Of a stretch of DNA of 64,000 bases, positions 25,801-36,354 are shown piece after piece. The notes below the pieces were generated by a model. That model saw only the letters and a list, made by a program, of their open reading frames with translations. It was not told the DNA's origin and made no database searches. The stretch comes from Okapia johnstoni (taxonomy: Eukaryota; Chordata; Mammalia; Artiodactyla; Giraffidae). Made by a program: the position numbers and the translations under genes. Location: positions 3,211,501 through 3,275,500 of the forward strand of contig JAGTYA010000026.1 of the NCBI GenBank assembly GCA_024291935.2, written 5' to 3'. How positions within the stretch are numbered: the first letter of the stretch is position 1; each line of letters opens with the position of its first letter.

Positions 25801-28800
25801 CGAAAACCCGTACTCCGAGGTGGGGAAGATCGCTAGCAAAGCTGTGTACGTGCCGGCCAAGCCCGCCCGGCGGAAGGGCATGCTGGTGAAGCAGTCCAAC
25901 GTGGAGGACAGCCCCGAGAAGACGTGCTCCATCCCCATCCCCACCATCATCGTCAAGGAGCCGTCCACCAGCAGCAGCGGCAAGAGCAGCCAGGGCAGCA
26001 GCGTGGAGACGGATCCGCAGGCCCCGGAGCCGCCCGGCCAGCTGCGGCCGGACGACAGCCTGACCGTCAGCAGCCCCTTCGCCGCCGCGATCGCCGGGGC
26101 CGTCCGCGACCGGGAGAAGCGGCTGGAGGCCCGGAGGAACTCCCCGGCCTTCCTGTCCACGGACCTGGGGGACGAGGACGTGGGCCTCGGGCCACCCGCC
26201 CCGCGGGCGCACCCCTCCAAGTTCCCCGAGGAGGGCGGCTTCGGCGAGGAGGACGGAGCAGAGCCACTGGTGTCACCCGCACTGGGGGCAGCGCCCCGGG
26301 AGCCCGAGAACCACTTTGTGGGTGCGGGCGAGGCCGGAGCTCAGAGTGAGGCTGGCAGGCTGCTGAACGCCCCGGGCCAAGGCAAGGCGCCGGAGGGCGG
26401 CCCCGCGGCGCCCCCCCCGGAGCGGCAGTGCGGCCGGCCCCGAGAACTACGTGCACCCACTCACTGGGCGGCTGCTGGACCCCAGCTCCCCGCTGGCGCT
26501 GGCGCTGTCCGCGAGGGACCGGGCCCTGAAGGAGTCCCAGCAGGGCCCCAAAGGGGAGGCCCCCAAGGCCGACCTCAACAAGCCTCTCTACATCGACACC
26601 AAAATGCGGCCCAGTGGGGAAGCGGGCTTCCCTCCGGTCGGCAGGCAGAGCGCGCGGGGGCCCCTGCGGCGGCAGGAGACGGAGAACAAGTACGAGGCCG
26701 ACCTGGGCAAGGAGCGCAGGGACGACAAGAAGGGCGTGCTCGTCAACATCGTGGACGCGTCCCAGCAGAAGTCAGCCGGGCTGCTGATGGTCCACACGGT
26801 GGACGCGGCCAGGCCGGAGGACTTCCTGCAGGAAGAGGACGAGAAAGCCGACCCGGAAACGCAGCCAGACCATCCGCCATCCGAGGCGCCAGAAGGTGCC
26901 CCCGAAACCGAAGGTGCTTTCCCGACCCCCGCGGGCCCCGAGCCTGCGGCCACCGCCGCCACCGCGCCCGGCAGGACCATCGTGGCGGCGGGCTCCATGG
27001 AGGAGGCGGTGATCCTGCCGTTCCGCATCCCTCCGCCGCCTCTGGCATCCGTGGACCTAGACGAGGATTTTATTTTCGCAGAGCCATTGCCTCCTCCCCT
27101 GGAATTTGCCAATAGTTTTGATATCCCCGATGACCGGGTTGCTTCTGTCCCCGCTCTCTCAGACCTGGTCAAGCAGAAAAAAAACGACACCTCCCAGTCC
27201 CCTTCCTTGAACTCCAGCCAGCCAACCAACTCCGCAGACAGTAAGAAGCCGGCTGGTCTCTCAAACTGTCTGCCCGCCTCATTCCTGCCGCCCCCCGAAA
27301 GCTTTGATGCCGTCACGGACTCCGGGATCGAGGAGGCGGACAGTCGGAGCAGCAGCGACCACCACCTCGAGACGACCAGCACCATCTCCACGGTGTCCAG
27401 CATCTCCACCCTGTCCTCTGAGGGTGGGGAGAACGCAGACACCTGCACAGTCTATGCAGACGGGCAAGCCTTTATGGTCGACAAACCCCCAGTACCTCCC
27501 AAGCCAAAAATGAAGCCCATAATCCACAAAGGCAACACCCTCTACCACGACGCGCTGCTGGAGGAGGACGTGGACAGCTTCGTGATCCCGCCGCCTGCAC
27601 CCCCGCCACCGCCTGGCGGGGCCCAGCCCTGCCCCACGAAGGTCATCCAGCCAAGGACCTCCAGGTTGTGGGGGGATGTCTCGGAGGTCAAAAGCCCGAT
27701 TCTCTCAGGCCCAAAGGCGAACGTGATTAGTGAGTTAAACTCAATCCTGCAGCAAATGAACCGAGAGAAATCGGCAAAGCCGGGGGAAGGACTGGACCCG
27801 ACGACGGGGACCAAGCCCGCCAGCCTCGCTCCCAGGTAAGTGCCTGCGACGGGCGTTCCTCATCCAGCGCCGACCAGGAAGCGCCCCAGGAAGCAGAGGC
27901 ACCCCCGAAGCAGACGCCAGGAGGGCACACCCGGAGCCGGCCATGTCGGCCTCCTTTCTCATGGCCTGGACTCCGGTGCCACAGCGCCAAGCGCGTCCGC
28001 CCGGCAGGACACGGCCCCCCCCCCACGCGGGGACGGGCCATGAGACCCGGCCACACGAGCCGTCCCTGCCGTGGCTTCCAGGGAGGAGCCCCCGCTCTCT
28101 CCTCCCACGTCCTCCGGATCCGCCAGAACCCCGAAGGGGCCATTCTGGAACCCACCCAGAAGGTTGCAGGGGAGGGGCGCGCCAGCCAGGGGGCACGTGG
28201 GAAGCCGGTGGGCAGCGTGCGATGGAGGGCGTGTTGGCAGCTCTGCTCCCCTCCCCCCGTCACTACCTGGTCTGAGGCTGGGGAGGGGCGGGTTCTGGAC
28301 CCGCTTCCCCGAGTGAAGACCCCAGAGCCCGCCCTGAGCAGGGCACATGTCGTGGGAGAGGAGCGTGCAGTCCTGCCCGCGCGGGCGCTCACCGTGTCGG
28401 GCAGAGCATGAGGTCCTGCCTCCTTGGAACGGGGGACGCACACGGGGAGCTGGTCCCAGACCCAAGCCCCCGGGCTCTGCCAGGCCCGCAGTCGAGCCCG
28501 CGCCTCCCGCCCTCATTCTCTGTGCTCGGTTTCCCTCGCCCGAAACACGCCGCTTCCCGGGTGCCCCAGGCGGCATTCTTCTGTCCTCCTGCTGCTCCTT
28601 CCTCTCGGGTTTCACTGTTTGAACTAACGAGGTCACTCTTCGTACGCCCGCTGGGCAGGGCGTTTGACTCGAACGCCTAAGTCCATCCATCAGCAGTCCC
28701 ACAGGACGGTGGGGTCCCGAGAGCTGTGACTTCCCGGCTCTCTTTCGATGTGGGTCAGCCAGGTCACACGGCCAGTTCACGGTCCTCCCCAGAGTGCTGA

Positions 28801-31800
28801 CAAGCCGGTATCCACAGAGAGAAACACGCCAGCCAGCACCGTGTTCAAGGGGGCCCTCATCGTAACTATGGCGTTCGGAGTCCTTCTGGGCTCCCCACTT
28901 CTGAGAGATGTGTGGACACACGTGCATTACACGCTTGAGAGGCACAAGGAGATGTCATGGAACAGTGCCAGTCCTTAGTTGCTAGGTTACGTGAAAATAC
29001 AACAGTCAAGATGCTTTATTTCTTTCACATTTGACAAAACCCTTGGATGTGGGTGAATAATGTGGGAGCAGGTGGTACTGACACCCATTTCTCGGAAGGG
29101 GCGATGGAGAGGCAGAGATGCCATGGGCACAGGCAGTGGCAGGCGGAGTCGGGCTAGGCCAAGGGCTTCTGACTGGCGCTTCCGTCGCAGTGATGTGCGC
29201 GGTACGGAAGATGCGGAAGGCATCTTCTCTGGGCGGCGTGCTCCACAGGGCACTCCCCCCTGAAGGCCGGAGCCTCTCTCAGCGCCATCCAGACTGCTGG
29301 CCTCCCCCGCCCCTCTCCTGGCTGGGTGAGCCGCTCGGGGCTCATGGCAGAGGGGTATCAATGGCAGGCATCCCTGGGGTTTGCCTGGGGGCGAGGGGCC
29401 TCAGAGCAGAGGTCAGCTGGTCGAGTCCCGATGGACTTGAAGGGGTCAGGCCCTGCCTCTGTCCGGTGCACACGGCACGGAGCAGTCGCTGACATCTGCT
29501 ACTCACTCCCAGAGGCGGGGCCTGAACACGTGCCCGGGGTGCAGGCAGGAGAACCGGGGTCAGAGGGCAGAGCACTTGGCCACGAGCCCTCAGCTGGAAG
29601 GCACAGAAGCAGACCTCCAACCCGGGGAGCTGCCTCAGTGTTCCGCTTCTCCGCTCTCCTGGAGCTGTGGATCAGCCTGGAAGGAGAGTCACCCAGCTGA
29701 ATGCCCGCAGCCCCAAGCTCACCAGGGAGGGGCTGTTCTGAGGCCTGTGGAGCCCCTTGAGTCCAGCTGATGCCCGGAGCTCTTCTGTGCGTATCTGGTG
29801 ACCGAGAGCCTGCAGGGCGGTCCCCAGGCGTCTCCGTGGCTGCCCCCGCCCCCGGGGCAGCAGCCCCTTCCTCCCTGCTCACTGCCAAGGGCTGCGCTGA
29901 GTGGGGCCAGGAACAGGTCGACCTGAGGCCCAAGGGCGAGGAGGAAGGTCAGCCCCTGGCCCCAGACCCCAGCTGGGTGCTCGCTGCCCCTCGGGCCTTT
30001 CCGACCTCATCGCTTCACTGAGCAAAGCCAAGCGGACGTGAGCGGACTGACCCGGTACGTGGGGGGCAGCCCCTCCGCAGAGCCACCGAGGGGCTGACCA
30101 GGTCCCGGGCACGGGTCTCTCGTGAGCAGGCGGCACTCGGCTCCATGCTCCTGGCACAGACACACCCCCGCCAGGCTTCTGCTTGGCTGGGTCTCGCCCT
30201 CACGGAGAGGGCACCCTCAGCCAGCCGGGCACCAAAGCCCAGGACCTTCCCAGCCAGGGCACATCTGCCTGGATGTCTCATCGCTACTTTTAAGTGCATC
30301 TAAAAATTAAGAGCTGTGTGCGGCCCTGGGCAAAATGAGGCACAAAATTAGATGAAGGGAATTCCTAGTGAGGGAAAAGAAATGAGCTTTGCTAGGGAAA
30401 ACTGAAAACCCGCCATGCTCTTTGAAACGACGGACAAGCAGAGGTGCACACTCATTTCCATAGAAACGGTCTGATCGTCCCAGAGCTACCCCACAAGCGT
30501 GTCCGCTGCTAGGGCAGAGACCAGGGGCGGACTTGCCCTGCTTTGGCCTGTGGTTCCTCCTTCGCTCCGCGGTGCTGCAGCCCAGGCCTGGGTTGGGGGG
30601 AAGATGCTGAGTACCCAGGCCCTGCTCGCTGGGGCCCAGGACGAACCTGAGCCCTGACAGAGTTTCTGCGGCCGTGATGAGTCCCCAGAAATCAGGGGCG
30701 ACATGGGCTCTGCCACCGTCTTGATTACAGATGCTCTGGCAGGAAGACGACGCAGTCAGTCCTGCTGCCCTTTTACTCCCGCGCGGCTGCAGCTTCTCCC
30801 CAGCCTTGTCCGGAAGCTCCCCCTCACCCTGGCGGGGGCGGGCACACAAGGCCGGAGACAGGGCTCCTCTGGCCGCCCGGGCTGAGTCCCCAGGAAGGAT
30901 CTCATCTCTGAACAGAGTGTCCACCAAGATCGGAGCAGAGCTCTGCTCAGGCCAGTGCCGTCCCTGGGGGAGTCAGCCGCCCTCCGCTCAGCGCCAGCCC
31001 GTGCCCCGTTCCGAGGAGCACTGAGCTCGGGGGCAGGGTGGGGGGGGGGGCGACCCAGGGCGCTGGAGAAGCGCCGGAGCACCGCTGACACCCGAGGACG
31101 ACCTCCTCGCCCGGGCGGGCTGCTCTCCGAGCCCTTTGGTACTCCAGACACATAGGCGCACGCCCTTCACTTCAGGGCACGGGATGAGTTCCTCCAAGTC
31201 ACAGAGCTGAGGAGCCAGAGGGACACTCACCTTTGGCCCCGGAGCCACAGCGCAGCCCCATGACCCCCCAAGGGGCTCTCTGCAGGAGCCCAGGCCTGAC
31301 GGAAGACAGCAGCAAAGCGGGTCCACAGTCGAGGCAGCCTGGGCCCTTGGGAGCTGGGCGCAGGGGCTGCTGATCACCCTGTGTATGCCAAGCACCCAGC
31401 TGGGCCCCAGGACTCCTCGCTGAACAAGGAAACATCCAAGGTCTCTCCCGCTTTGAAGAGCTACATTCTCACAGGGCAGCGGATATGAAATAACAAGACA
31501 AGGCCAAACTGCACAGCACTAACTATAAAGGGACGAAGACGTCCTAATGCATCGTGACCACGGGCAGGGTGGGGGTGACCCTCCTCAAGGAAGGGGCATT
31601 TCAACAGCCTGAGATACAGCCGGCTGAAACCCTGGAGCAGAGCATCCAGGCGCTGGGGCCAGCGAGCACGAAGCCGGGGAGCCGGAAGGTGTTCTCCACC
31701 CGGAAGAAACTGGCCAGAGCAGAGGGAGGGGCTGCATGGAGGGCCTCGGAGCATCTCGCGTGCCGAGAGGGAGGGCCGTGCCTGCGTGGTGGCAGCCCTC

Positions 31801-34800
31801 GAGGACTTACGCAAAGGCTTGGCACGACCTGACTTTTGTTTCGTGACACTGACCCAACAGCTGTTTGGTCAGTGGGTCACAGTGACGCAGGGAAACCCAC
31901 GAGCAGAACCATGTGCGGTCCCGGGGCCTCCGCTCTGGAGAGAGACCCCGAGTAGATGGGAGCCTGACACACACGCTTTGACCTAAAACAAAGGGGCTTG
32001 AGCCGGGAGACCATCATCTTTTGAAAGCAAGACAGCTCTGCTTGGTACGCACTCCCACGGGAGCGGAAGGTCAGTGTGGGTTTGGCTTGCGTTCTCTGGC
32101 CGTTGGGAGGAGGATCAGAGCGGCGAGTGGATGCTTGCAGGGGACCCCACTGGCTTCCATCCAGGGGGCGCGGCATTGGTCACCCCTCCTGGAGCCCTTC
32201 TGGATCCCCTCACTCTTATGGGTCCTCCAGAGGAAGCCGGGACGGGCCTTCACCTCCCAGAGGCGCCGACGGAGCTCTAGGTCCCCCAGGGCAGGTGGGG
32301 TTCGGGCTGCCTGTCAGGGCAGCACTGCCCGGTTCTCAGGGGGTGCCCTCCCTGAGCACCCACACCCACGGCCTGGCCCAGCCAGCGCCTCCAGCTCCTC
32401 ACTGGCTCTCGGCAGTATCATCCTGAGAGCCTCTTGGTTTTAAAATAAATCAATTTGGGTTGTTAAAAACTTATCTCTGCCCAGCTGGCCCCAGAGCACA
32501 GACTTCGGAACTGACTCAATAATGGAAGCCACTTAATGGCACTTTCATCGCCTCGGCACCGTCACGGAGGTTCTGTCATTTCACGGGAGCAACTGAGAAT
32601 GCTGAGGGAGTGTCAGTGACGGAGACGGGGTAATCGGGCGAACGCGTGCTGCGCGCTCGCTCGTACATGGTGCATAGAGGGGCTGTTCGGGTCCTGCTGC
32701 AGCTTCCTACCCTTCAAGTGCCATCCGCATCCAGCCTGGACGCCAGGACCCCTCAGCCAGCGTGTGTCGGGGGGTGGCTACTGCCCCCTGAAGACCGGGT
32801 GTCTTCCCGACCTGCTCAGGCGTGTCGGAGGGGCTGCTGAACCCGAGGCAGCCTCGCGGCCCCCACGTCCGGCTCCGTCTGCCTGCCTGGCCAAGTCACG
32901 CGACTTCCTGACCTGGGCCACCAGCTGCCCACATGCATGCCCTGACCCTGGTTCACTCCACACTTCTCAGCTGGACCCCCATGCGGGCCACGCCTAGGAC
33001 GCAGACCCGCCGGGGCCCTTGCGGCCACCTTCCCGGTCTTTTTGGTGCCCAACCTTTAGAAATGTTACAAAGACAGAACTTAGACCAGTTTGGAAATAAG
33101 CGCCGTTTTACACACACACGCCAGGGATTCATCACACAGACCAACAGTGACCACACAGGACGCAGGGGTCGGCGGGGCGTGCTGCGGGGAGGCTGTGCGG
33201 AGAGGGCTCAGACCTCCCAGACCAGCTCGCTGGGCAGCCTCCAGCCCACAGCCAGTCGCCGTCCGGGGGCCGAACCGCATCTGTAAACACGATGAAAGGG
33301 CGCCTTGAGCACTGGCTTCCCCTTCCCCAGCCATCTTGTGCTGACTGACAACAGCGCATCTCTTGAGTGTGTCATTAACTCGTGATTTCTGTTTTAATTC
33401 TCATGTTTCCATATGGATTGAAGAGGCAGGATAGAGTAACAATCCAAGAGCGGGCGTGTGTGCGCGAGTGTGTGTGTGTCTGTGTTTCTAAATCGGGGCA
33501 ACAGATTCTGGTGTGTTCCACCCGGGAACCCAGACGTTGCTTAGCAACGAAACGGTCTCCGCAACCAGGAGATCCAGTGAATAATACCCGTCTGATTAAC
33601 TGAGAGTAAATCAAGCCACTGAGGAGGAGGCAGGATGGACCAGCCCTGGGCAACCTCCACACAGCGACTCGAACGCTCTGGTTCCTCTTTTCCGTAGCGA
33701 CGTCCCACAGGGCCGTGGGCAGGCCCCCCACACAGAGCCAGATCTGACGCCCCCTTTATTAGCTGCCGGCTCTCAACCCTTGGCGCGGACTTGACGCAAA
33801 GCACAGCCTCCCTGAGCAGGCGTGCGGATTGATGCCTCCTAGGCTGCGGAAGACAAAGGGCAGCCGGGAACCCGGGTCTGGGTACCAGCGGGGAGCTGGC
33901 TCCCGGGCCCGCACGGGGAGGCCAACGTGCCCCTCGCAACATCCTCCTGGTCAGTCTGTGCTCACACCCCCGGCCACGCAGGCCAGACGCATGAGCTTCT
34001 CCCGCTGAACCGGCAAAGGCAGGCTCTTCTGACGTGCCCCTCCGGGCAGCTGTGTGCCCTCCCACCCCGCTCTGCAGCCAGAAAGGGCCCGGTGTCCGGG
34101 CCTCCGCTTTCGTCCCCTCCGTCGAGAGAAGCTGCTGTTTTTAATTGTCGTTGATTTTGCAGTGTTGTCTCAACCCGTTCCCTCTTGTCGTTTCCGTCTG
34201 CTCCCGTGACGGGTGGTAACAGAAGAGGGTCGTGCTGAACAGACGTAAGTGCCGCTTGCAGAGCCCCCTTCTGTCTGGCGTGCCCTCCTGTCCCTCGGTC
34301 TCACTGCCCGCCCGCGGGTCTGCTTCTGGCGACGCGCACAGCAGCCTGCAGAGCCCTCTTAAAGAGCATCCCAGCTCCCTGGGAATCGCTGGGGTGTTCC
34401 CAAAGGGAGGGTGGTGCTCATGCCCACCCTCTGGGGTCAGAGAGACCCATGGATAAGTGCGGCCTGGGTCTAAAGAGCTGCTGTCACCAGGGGATTAAGG
34501 TGCCTCCTGGAGGAGGCAATGGCAACCCACTCCAGTGTTCTTGCCTGGACAGTCCCAGGGACGGGGGAGCCTGGTGGGCCGCCATCTGTGGGGTCACACA
34601 GATCGGACACGACTGAAGTGACTTAGCAGCAGCAGCAGCACTTCACAAAGCCAGCAAGCAAGGCCACCTCCCGACGGGACGGCCCCGGCAGGGCCACAGC
34701 GCAGGAGGCCCGGCGTGCTCCTGTGAGATGCTCGCCCACTGCGCAGAAGGCCCTCTGTCCCGCAGGTCCCTCTGGGTGGCGCTGCTCTGCCCTCGCTCGG

Positions 34801-36354
34801 CCGTCCCTCCGGCCGCCTGGCTGTTGTATCCAAGTGGTTCCAGCGAGCCTTCCCCCAGCAGAGGGGAGACGGGCCCCCTCAGTGGGGACTGCAGTGCATC
34901 TTCCGGTCCCACCCGGGCCCCAGAATCTGCAGGCTTCTTAAATCCTTGCCGTGGGCCCGGCACACCTCTCCCCCCATGACGGGGGTCTGGGGTCTCCTGC
35001 TCCCTGCCTGTGATGCCCTGGGCCAGCAGGGCTCCCGTTTCTTCATTCTGAGTGGGGAGTCACCCTCAGAGGCGCCTGGGGCTGCCCTGCCCTGCTGGCC
35101 CCCAGCACACCAGCGCAGCTGATAACCAAGGCCCCTGGAGGTTCTCGACAGCGTCTCCTATGTGTAACATCCAGTCCTGGACTCCCTCCAGGAAACCGCA
35201 TGTGAAGCCCTGGGGGTGGATGGGGGATTCCGGCCACAGGCATCCCCCAGGCCACCGAAATGCTTCTCCCCGACAGCATCAAAGCCCGAGTCCAGCACAG
35301 GCCCCCCTTCAGACCACGCTTGACGCAGCACCCAGCCACCACACACACACGCAGGGCAGAAAGAACAGCCAGCCACACAACCTCAGAACAGGGCGCAGCC
35401 AGACTGGGCCCCGACCCCAACCCTTTCATCGGACAGGGTAGCGCCCACGACTGCCCCCGGGAGCCGTGGGGCGTCCCACTCTGAAGCGGCCGGCCTGCGA
35501 GGCGCCCTTTCCCGCGCTTGTCCTGTGACGCCAGAAAGCCTCAGGGCTGACAGGCGATGAGGAGGAAGGGTCTCCCAACGGGTGCCCTTCTGCTGAAATG
35601 GAGGCAAAAGACGCCGCTCCTCGGGCAGCGCGGTGACGCAGCGGGACTGGGTTCTGGCCGCCCCGCACGCTGGCCCTCAGACGGCTGCTGTGGTTTGGGT
35701 GTCTCCCTCTCTCTCCTGAGACCACATCCTCGTCTGCCTTGTGATCGGACTTGTAATGATTTTCTCTGTTGCTGCCGTTTCAGAGGCCCCGAGGTCATGA
35801 GCACCGTCTCAGGTACACGGAGCACGACGGTCACCTTCACCGTTCGCCCTGGGACCTCCCAGCCCATCACCCTGCAGAGCCGGCCCCCCGACTACGAGAG
35901 CAGGAACTCAGGACCCAGACGCGCCCCCAGCCCTGTAGTCTCGCCAACAGAGCTGAACAAAGAGGTTCTGCCCGCCCCCCTGCCCGCTGCCACTGCGTCC
36001 CCCTCACCCACCCTCTCGGATGTCTTCAGCCTTCCGAGCCAGTCCCCGGCCGGGGACCTGTTTGGCTTGAACCCAGCGGGACGCAGCAGGTCACCGTCTC
36101 CCTCCATCCTGCAACAGCCAATCTCCAATAAGCCTTTTACAACTAAACCTGTCCACCTGTGGACTAAACCCGACGTGGCAGACTGGCTGGAAAGTCTAAA
36201 CCTGGGTGAACATAAAGAGGCCTTCATGGACAATGAGATCGATGGCAGCCACCTCCCAAACCTCCAGAAAGAAGACCTCATAGATCTGGGCGTGACTCGA
36301 GTTGGGCACAGAATGAACATAGAAAGGGCTCTCAAACAGCTGCTGGACAGATAA
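13747..36354 (+). CDS. SHANK2: SHANK2, joined coding exons (3' part): SH3 and multiple ankyrin repeat domains protein 2
   Basis: Join: 13747-13882, 14429-14509, 14780-14788, 16088-16108, 21378-21508, 23066-23177, 23950-23970, 25419-27835, 35784-36354. All introns are GT-AG and the phases agree. About 1165 residues are encoded. In order they hold the last PDZ strands, a PPPPKRAP-type proline/basic stretch, a serine- and proline-rich scaffold region, a Homer-type PPLEF site (27093-27107), a cortactin-type PPVPPKPK site (27483-27518), and a C-terminal SAM domain (about 36151-36348) that drives Shank oligomerisation. One extra C in the C8 run at 26411-26418 breaks the frame; the reading continues perfectly in the neighbouring frame. 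SHANK2 is favoured over SHANK1 or SHANK3 by the near-verbatim match along the whole region, including the GITEEER and LSMPDTSED blocks. The microexons are probably alternatively used. Confidence 0.93.
13883..14428. other. SHANK2 intron, 546 bp
   Basis: GC-rich short intron ending in a pyrimidine-rich acceptor, cgcgcccccag. No other feature seen. Confidence 0.8.
14429..14509 (+). CDS. SHANK2: SHANK2 exon: proline/basic linker after PDZ
   Basis: 81 nt, phase 1-1, donor gtaagt. Encodes APPPPKRAP then TTALTLRSKSMTSELEEL, the conserved linker that follows the PDZ domain in all Shanks. Bases 14461-14494 have a perfect inverted copy upstream at 12915-12948. As a symmetric exon of 27 codons it could be skipped without a frameshift. 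Confidence 0.95.
14510..14779. other. SHANK2 intron, 270 bp
   Basis: Very short intron. The last 60 bases become T-rich before the acceptor ctctcactag, which precedes a 9-nt microexon. Confidence 0.8.
14780..14788 (+). CDS. SHANK2: SHANK2 microexon (9 nt, V-D-K)
   Basis: Nine bases, tggacaaag, between acceptor ctcactag and donor gtaagc. Together with the split codon it adds V, D and K between SELEEL and the next exon, matching the known SHANK2 protein order. It is phase 1-1, so it can be included or skipped freely. Confidence 0.9.
14789..16087. other. SHANK2 intron, 1.3 kb
   Basis: GC-rich and repeat-free by eye. It ends ccctttctgtttgcaag, with a TGC directly before the acceptor. Long open frames here reflect composition only. 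Confidence 0.7.
16088..16108 (+). CDS. SHANK2: SHANK2 microexon (21 nt, ASVRKKK)
   Basis: 21 nt between tttgcaag and gtaagg. It encodes the basic heptapeptide ASVRKKK with the split glycine/alanine codon, as in SHANK2 of other mammals. Phase 1-1. The TGC just before the acceptor is the arrangement favoured by the neuronal microexon regulator SRRM4; that reading is inference. Confidence 0.92.
16109..21377. other. SHANK2 intron, 5.3 kb
   Basis: GC-rich, with no SINE, LINE or exon recognised. Several long open frames (for example 16647-17396 and 19754-20428 on +) overlap others on the opposite strand, show no domain and have no splice support. It ends with ttcccattgcag. Confidence 0.6.
21378..21508 (+). 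CDS. SHANK2: SHANK2 exon: DKPEEIVP segment
   Basis: 131 nt; acceptor cattgcag, donor gtgagt. Encodes DKPEEIVPASKPSRAAESVA through VATIKQRPTSRCFPSISDMN. It enters in phase 1 and leaves in phase 0. This is a linker with no known fold, and close to the mammalian SHANK2 sequence, with a few substitutions typical of another order of mammals. Confidence 0.95.
21509..23065. other. SHANK2 intron, 1.6 kb, with one SINE
   Basis: GC-rich except for the SINE at 22066-22257 and the AT-richer sequence around it. Ends ctctccggtttgcag. Confidence 0.75.
22066..22257 (+). mobile_element. Bov-A2/ART2-type SINE
   Basis: cctcagatggcaaagaatct, then gacctgggttcaatccctgg and cactccagtattcttgcctg, to the gttggacacgactgatcgac end. 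Confidence 0.9.
23066..23177 (+). CDS. SHANK2: SHANK2 exon: SVYERQGIAVMTP segment
   Basis: 112 nt; acceptor tttgcag, donor gtaagc. Encodes SVYERQGIAVMTPTVPGSPK through RGTMRRQKSI. Phase 0 in, phase 1 out. Almost identical to the family sequence. Confidence 0.95.
23178..23949. other. SHANK2 intron before microexon, 772 bp
   Basis: No feature other than the pyrimidine-rich end, aatttcctcctgtcag. Confidence 0.7.
23950..23970 (+). CDS. SHANK2: SHANK2 microexon (21 nt, DSRIFLS)
   Basis: 21 nt between cctcctgtcag and gttagt. With the split codon it reads D-S-R-I-F-L-S, placed between QKSI and GITEEER, which is exactly the alternative SHANK2 segment known from other mammals. Phase 1-1, so its skipping gives the shorter QKSIGITEEER junction. 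The weak donor (gttagt) fits conditional use. Found by phase and peptide order, since it is far too short for an open-frame search. Confidence 0.9.
23971..25418. other. SHANK2 intron before the long exon, 1.45 kb
   Basis: Contains an inverted, diverged copy of part of the following exon at 25020-25164 and a short CA stretch at 24959-24971. Ends cttctgcttgtag. Confidence 0.75.
25020..25164 (-). repeat. Inverted diverged copy of SHANK2 long-exon sequence
   Basis: The reverse complement aligns to exon bases 26094-26237 (RLEARRNSPAFLSTDLGDED region) at about 85% identity by hand count, with one single-base insertion that changes frame. Similarity begins at ccggggccgtccgc and fades after ctccaagttcccc. 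It is within the intron, about 930 bases upstream of its partner. Confidence 0.92.
25419..27835 (+). CDS. SHANK2: SHANK2 long exon: proline-rich region with Homer and cortactin sites
   Basis: 2417 nt; acceptor gcttgtag, donor gtaagt. Encodes about 805 residues from GITEEERQFLAPP to SLAPR. In order: LSMPDTSED with a PPPPQ/SPPPPSP run, a tyrosine-rich stretch, KPARRKGMLVKQSN, a phospho-serine-rich region, the conserved NYVHPLTGRLLDPSSPLALA block, the Homer-type PPLEF at 27093-27107, a serine/threonine-rich TSTISTVSS run, and the cortactin-binding type PPVPPKPK at 27483-27518. The frame changes at the C8 run 26411-26418: upstream codons start at 25421+3n, downstream ones at 26412+3n. All downstream sequence is conserved, so I treat the extra base as a likely sequencing, assembly or allelic error. 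Confidence 0.94.
26094..26237 (+). repeat. Exonic partner of the inverted copy at 25020-25164
   Basis: Coding segment complementary at about 85% to the upstream intronic segment. The two could pair in the pre-mRNA as a stem of about 145 bp across the splice acceptor at 25418. Confidence 0.9.
27836..35783. other. SHANK2 last intron, 7.9 kb
   Basis: GC-rich, with only one SINE (34504-34641), and short simple stretches: a G run at 31038-31051 and GT/GC repeats at about 33455-33486. Open frames up to 328 codons (27959-28945, minus) have no recognised domain and are attributed to GC richness. Ends ttgctgccgtttcag. Confidence 0.6.
34504..34641 (+). mobile_element. Bov-A2/ART2-type SINE, 3' part
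   Basis: tggaggaggcaatggcaacc, then cagtgttcttgcctggacag, then cggacacgactgaagtgact, ending in a short AGC repeat (gcagcagcagcagca). Confidence 0.9.
35784..36354 (+). CDS. SHANK2: SHANK2 last coding exon: SAM domain
   Basis: 571 nt; acceptor gtttcag at 35777-35783, stop TAA at 36352-36354. It continues from SLAPR in phase 2 (AG plus A gives R), then GPEVMSTVSGTRSTTVTF, SRPPDYESR, a serine/proline-rich stretch ending RSRSPSPSILQQPISNKPF, and the SAM domain from VHLWTKPDVADWLE (36151) to RALKQLLDR. SAM domains of Shanks self-associate into helical sheets that place the protein at the postsynaptic density. Acceptor choice is fixed by frame: using the next AG at 35784-35785 would break it. Confidence 0.96.

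Noticed and set aside
26588..27448. 286-codon minus-strand frame opposite the SHANK2 long exon
   Set aside because: Antisense shadow of conserved coding sequence.
27959..28945. 328-codon minus-strand open frame in the last SHANK2 intron
   Set aside because: GC-rich intron with comparable frames on the other strand; no recognisable domain or splice context.
35784..35786. Alternative acceptor two bases downstream for the SAM exon
   Set aside because: It would put the whole SAM exon out of frame; only the acceptor ending at 35783 keeps the conserved reading.
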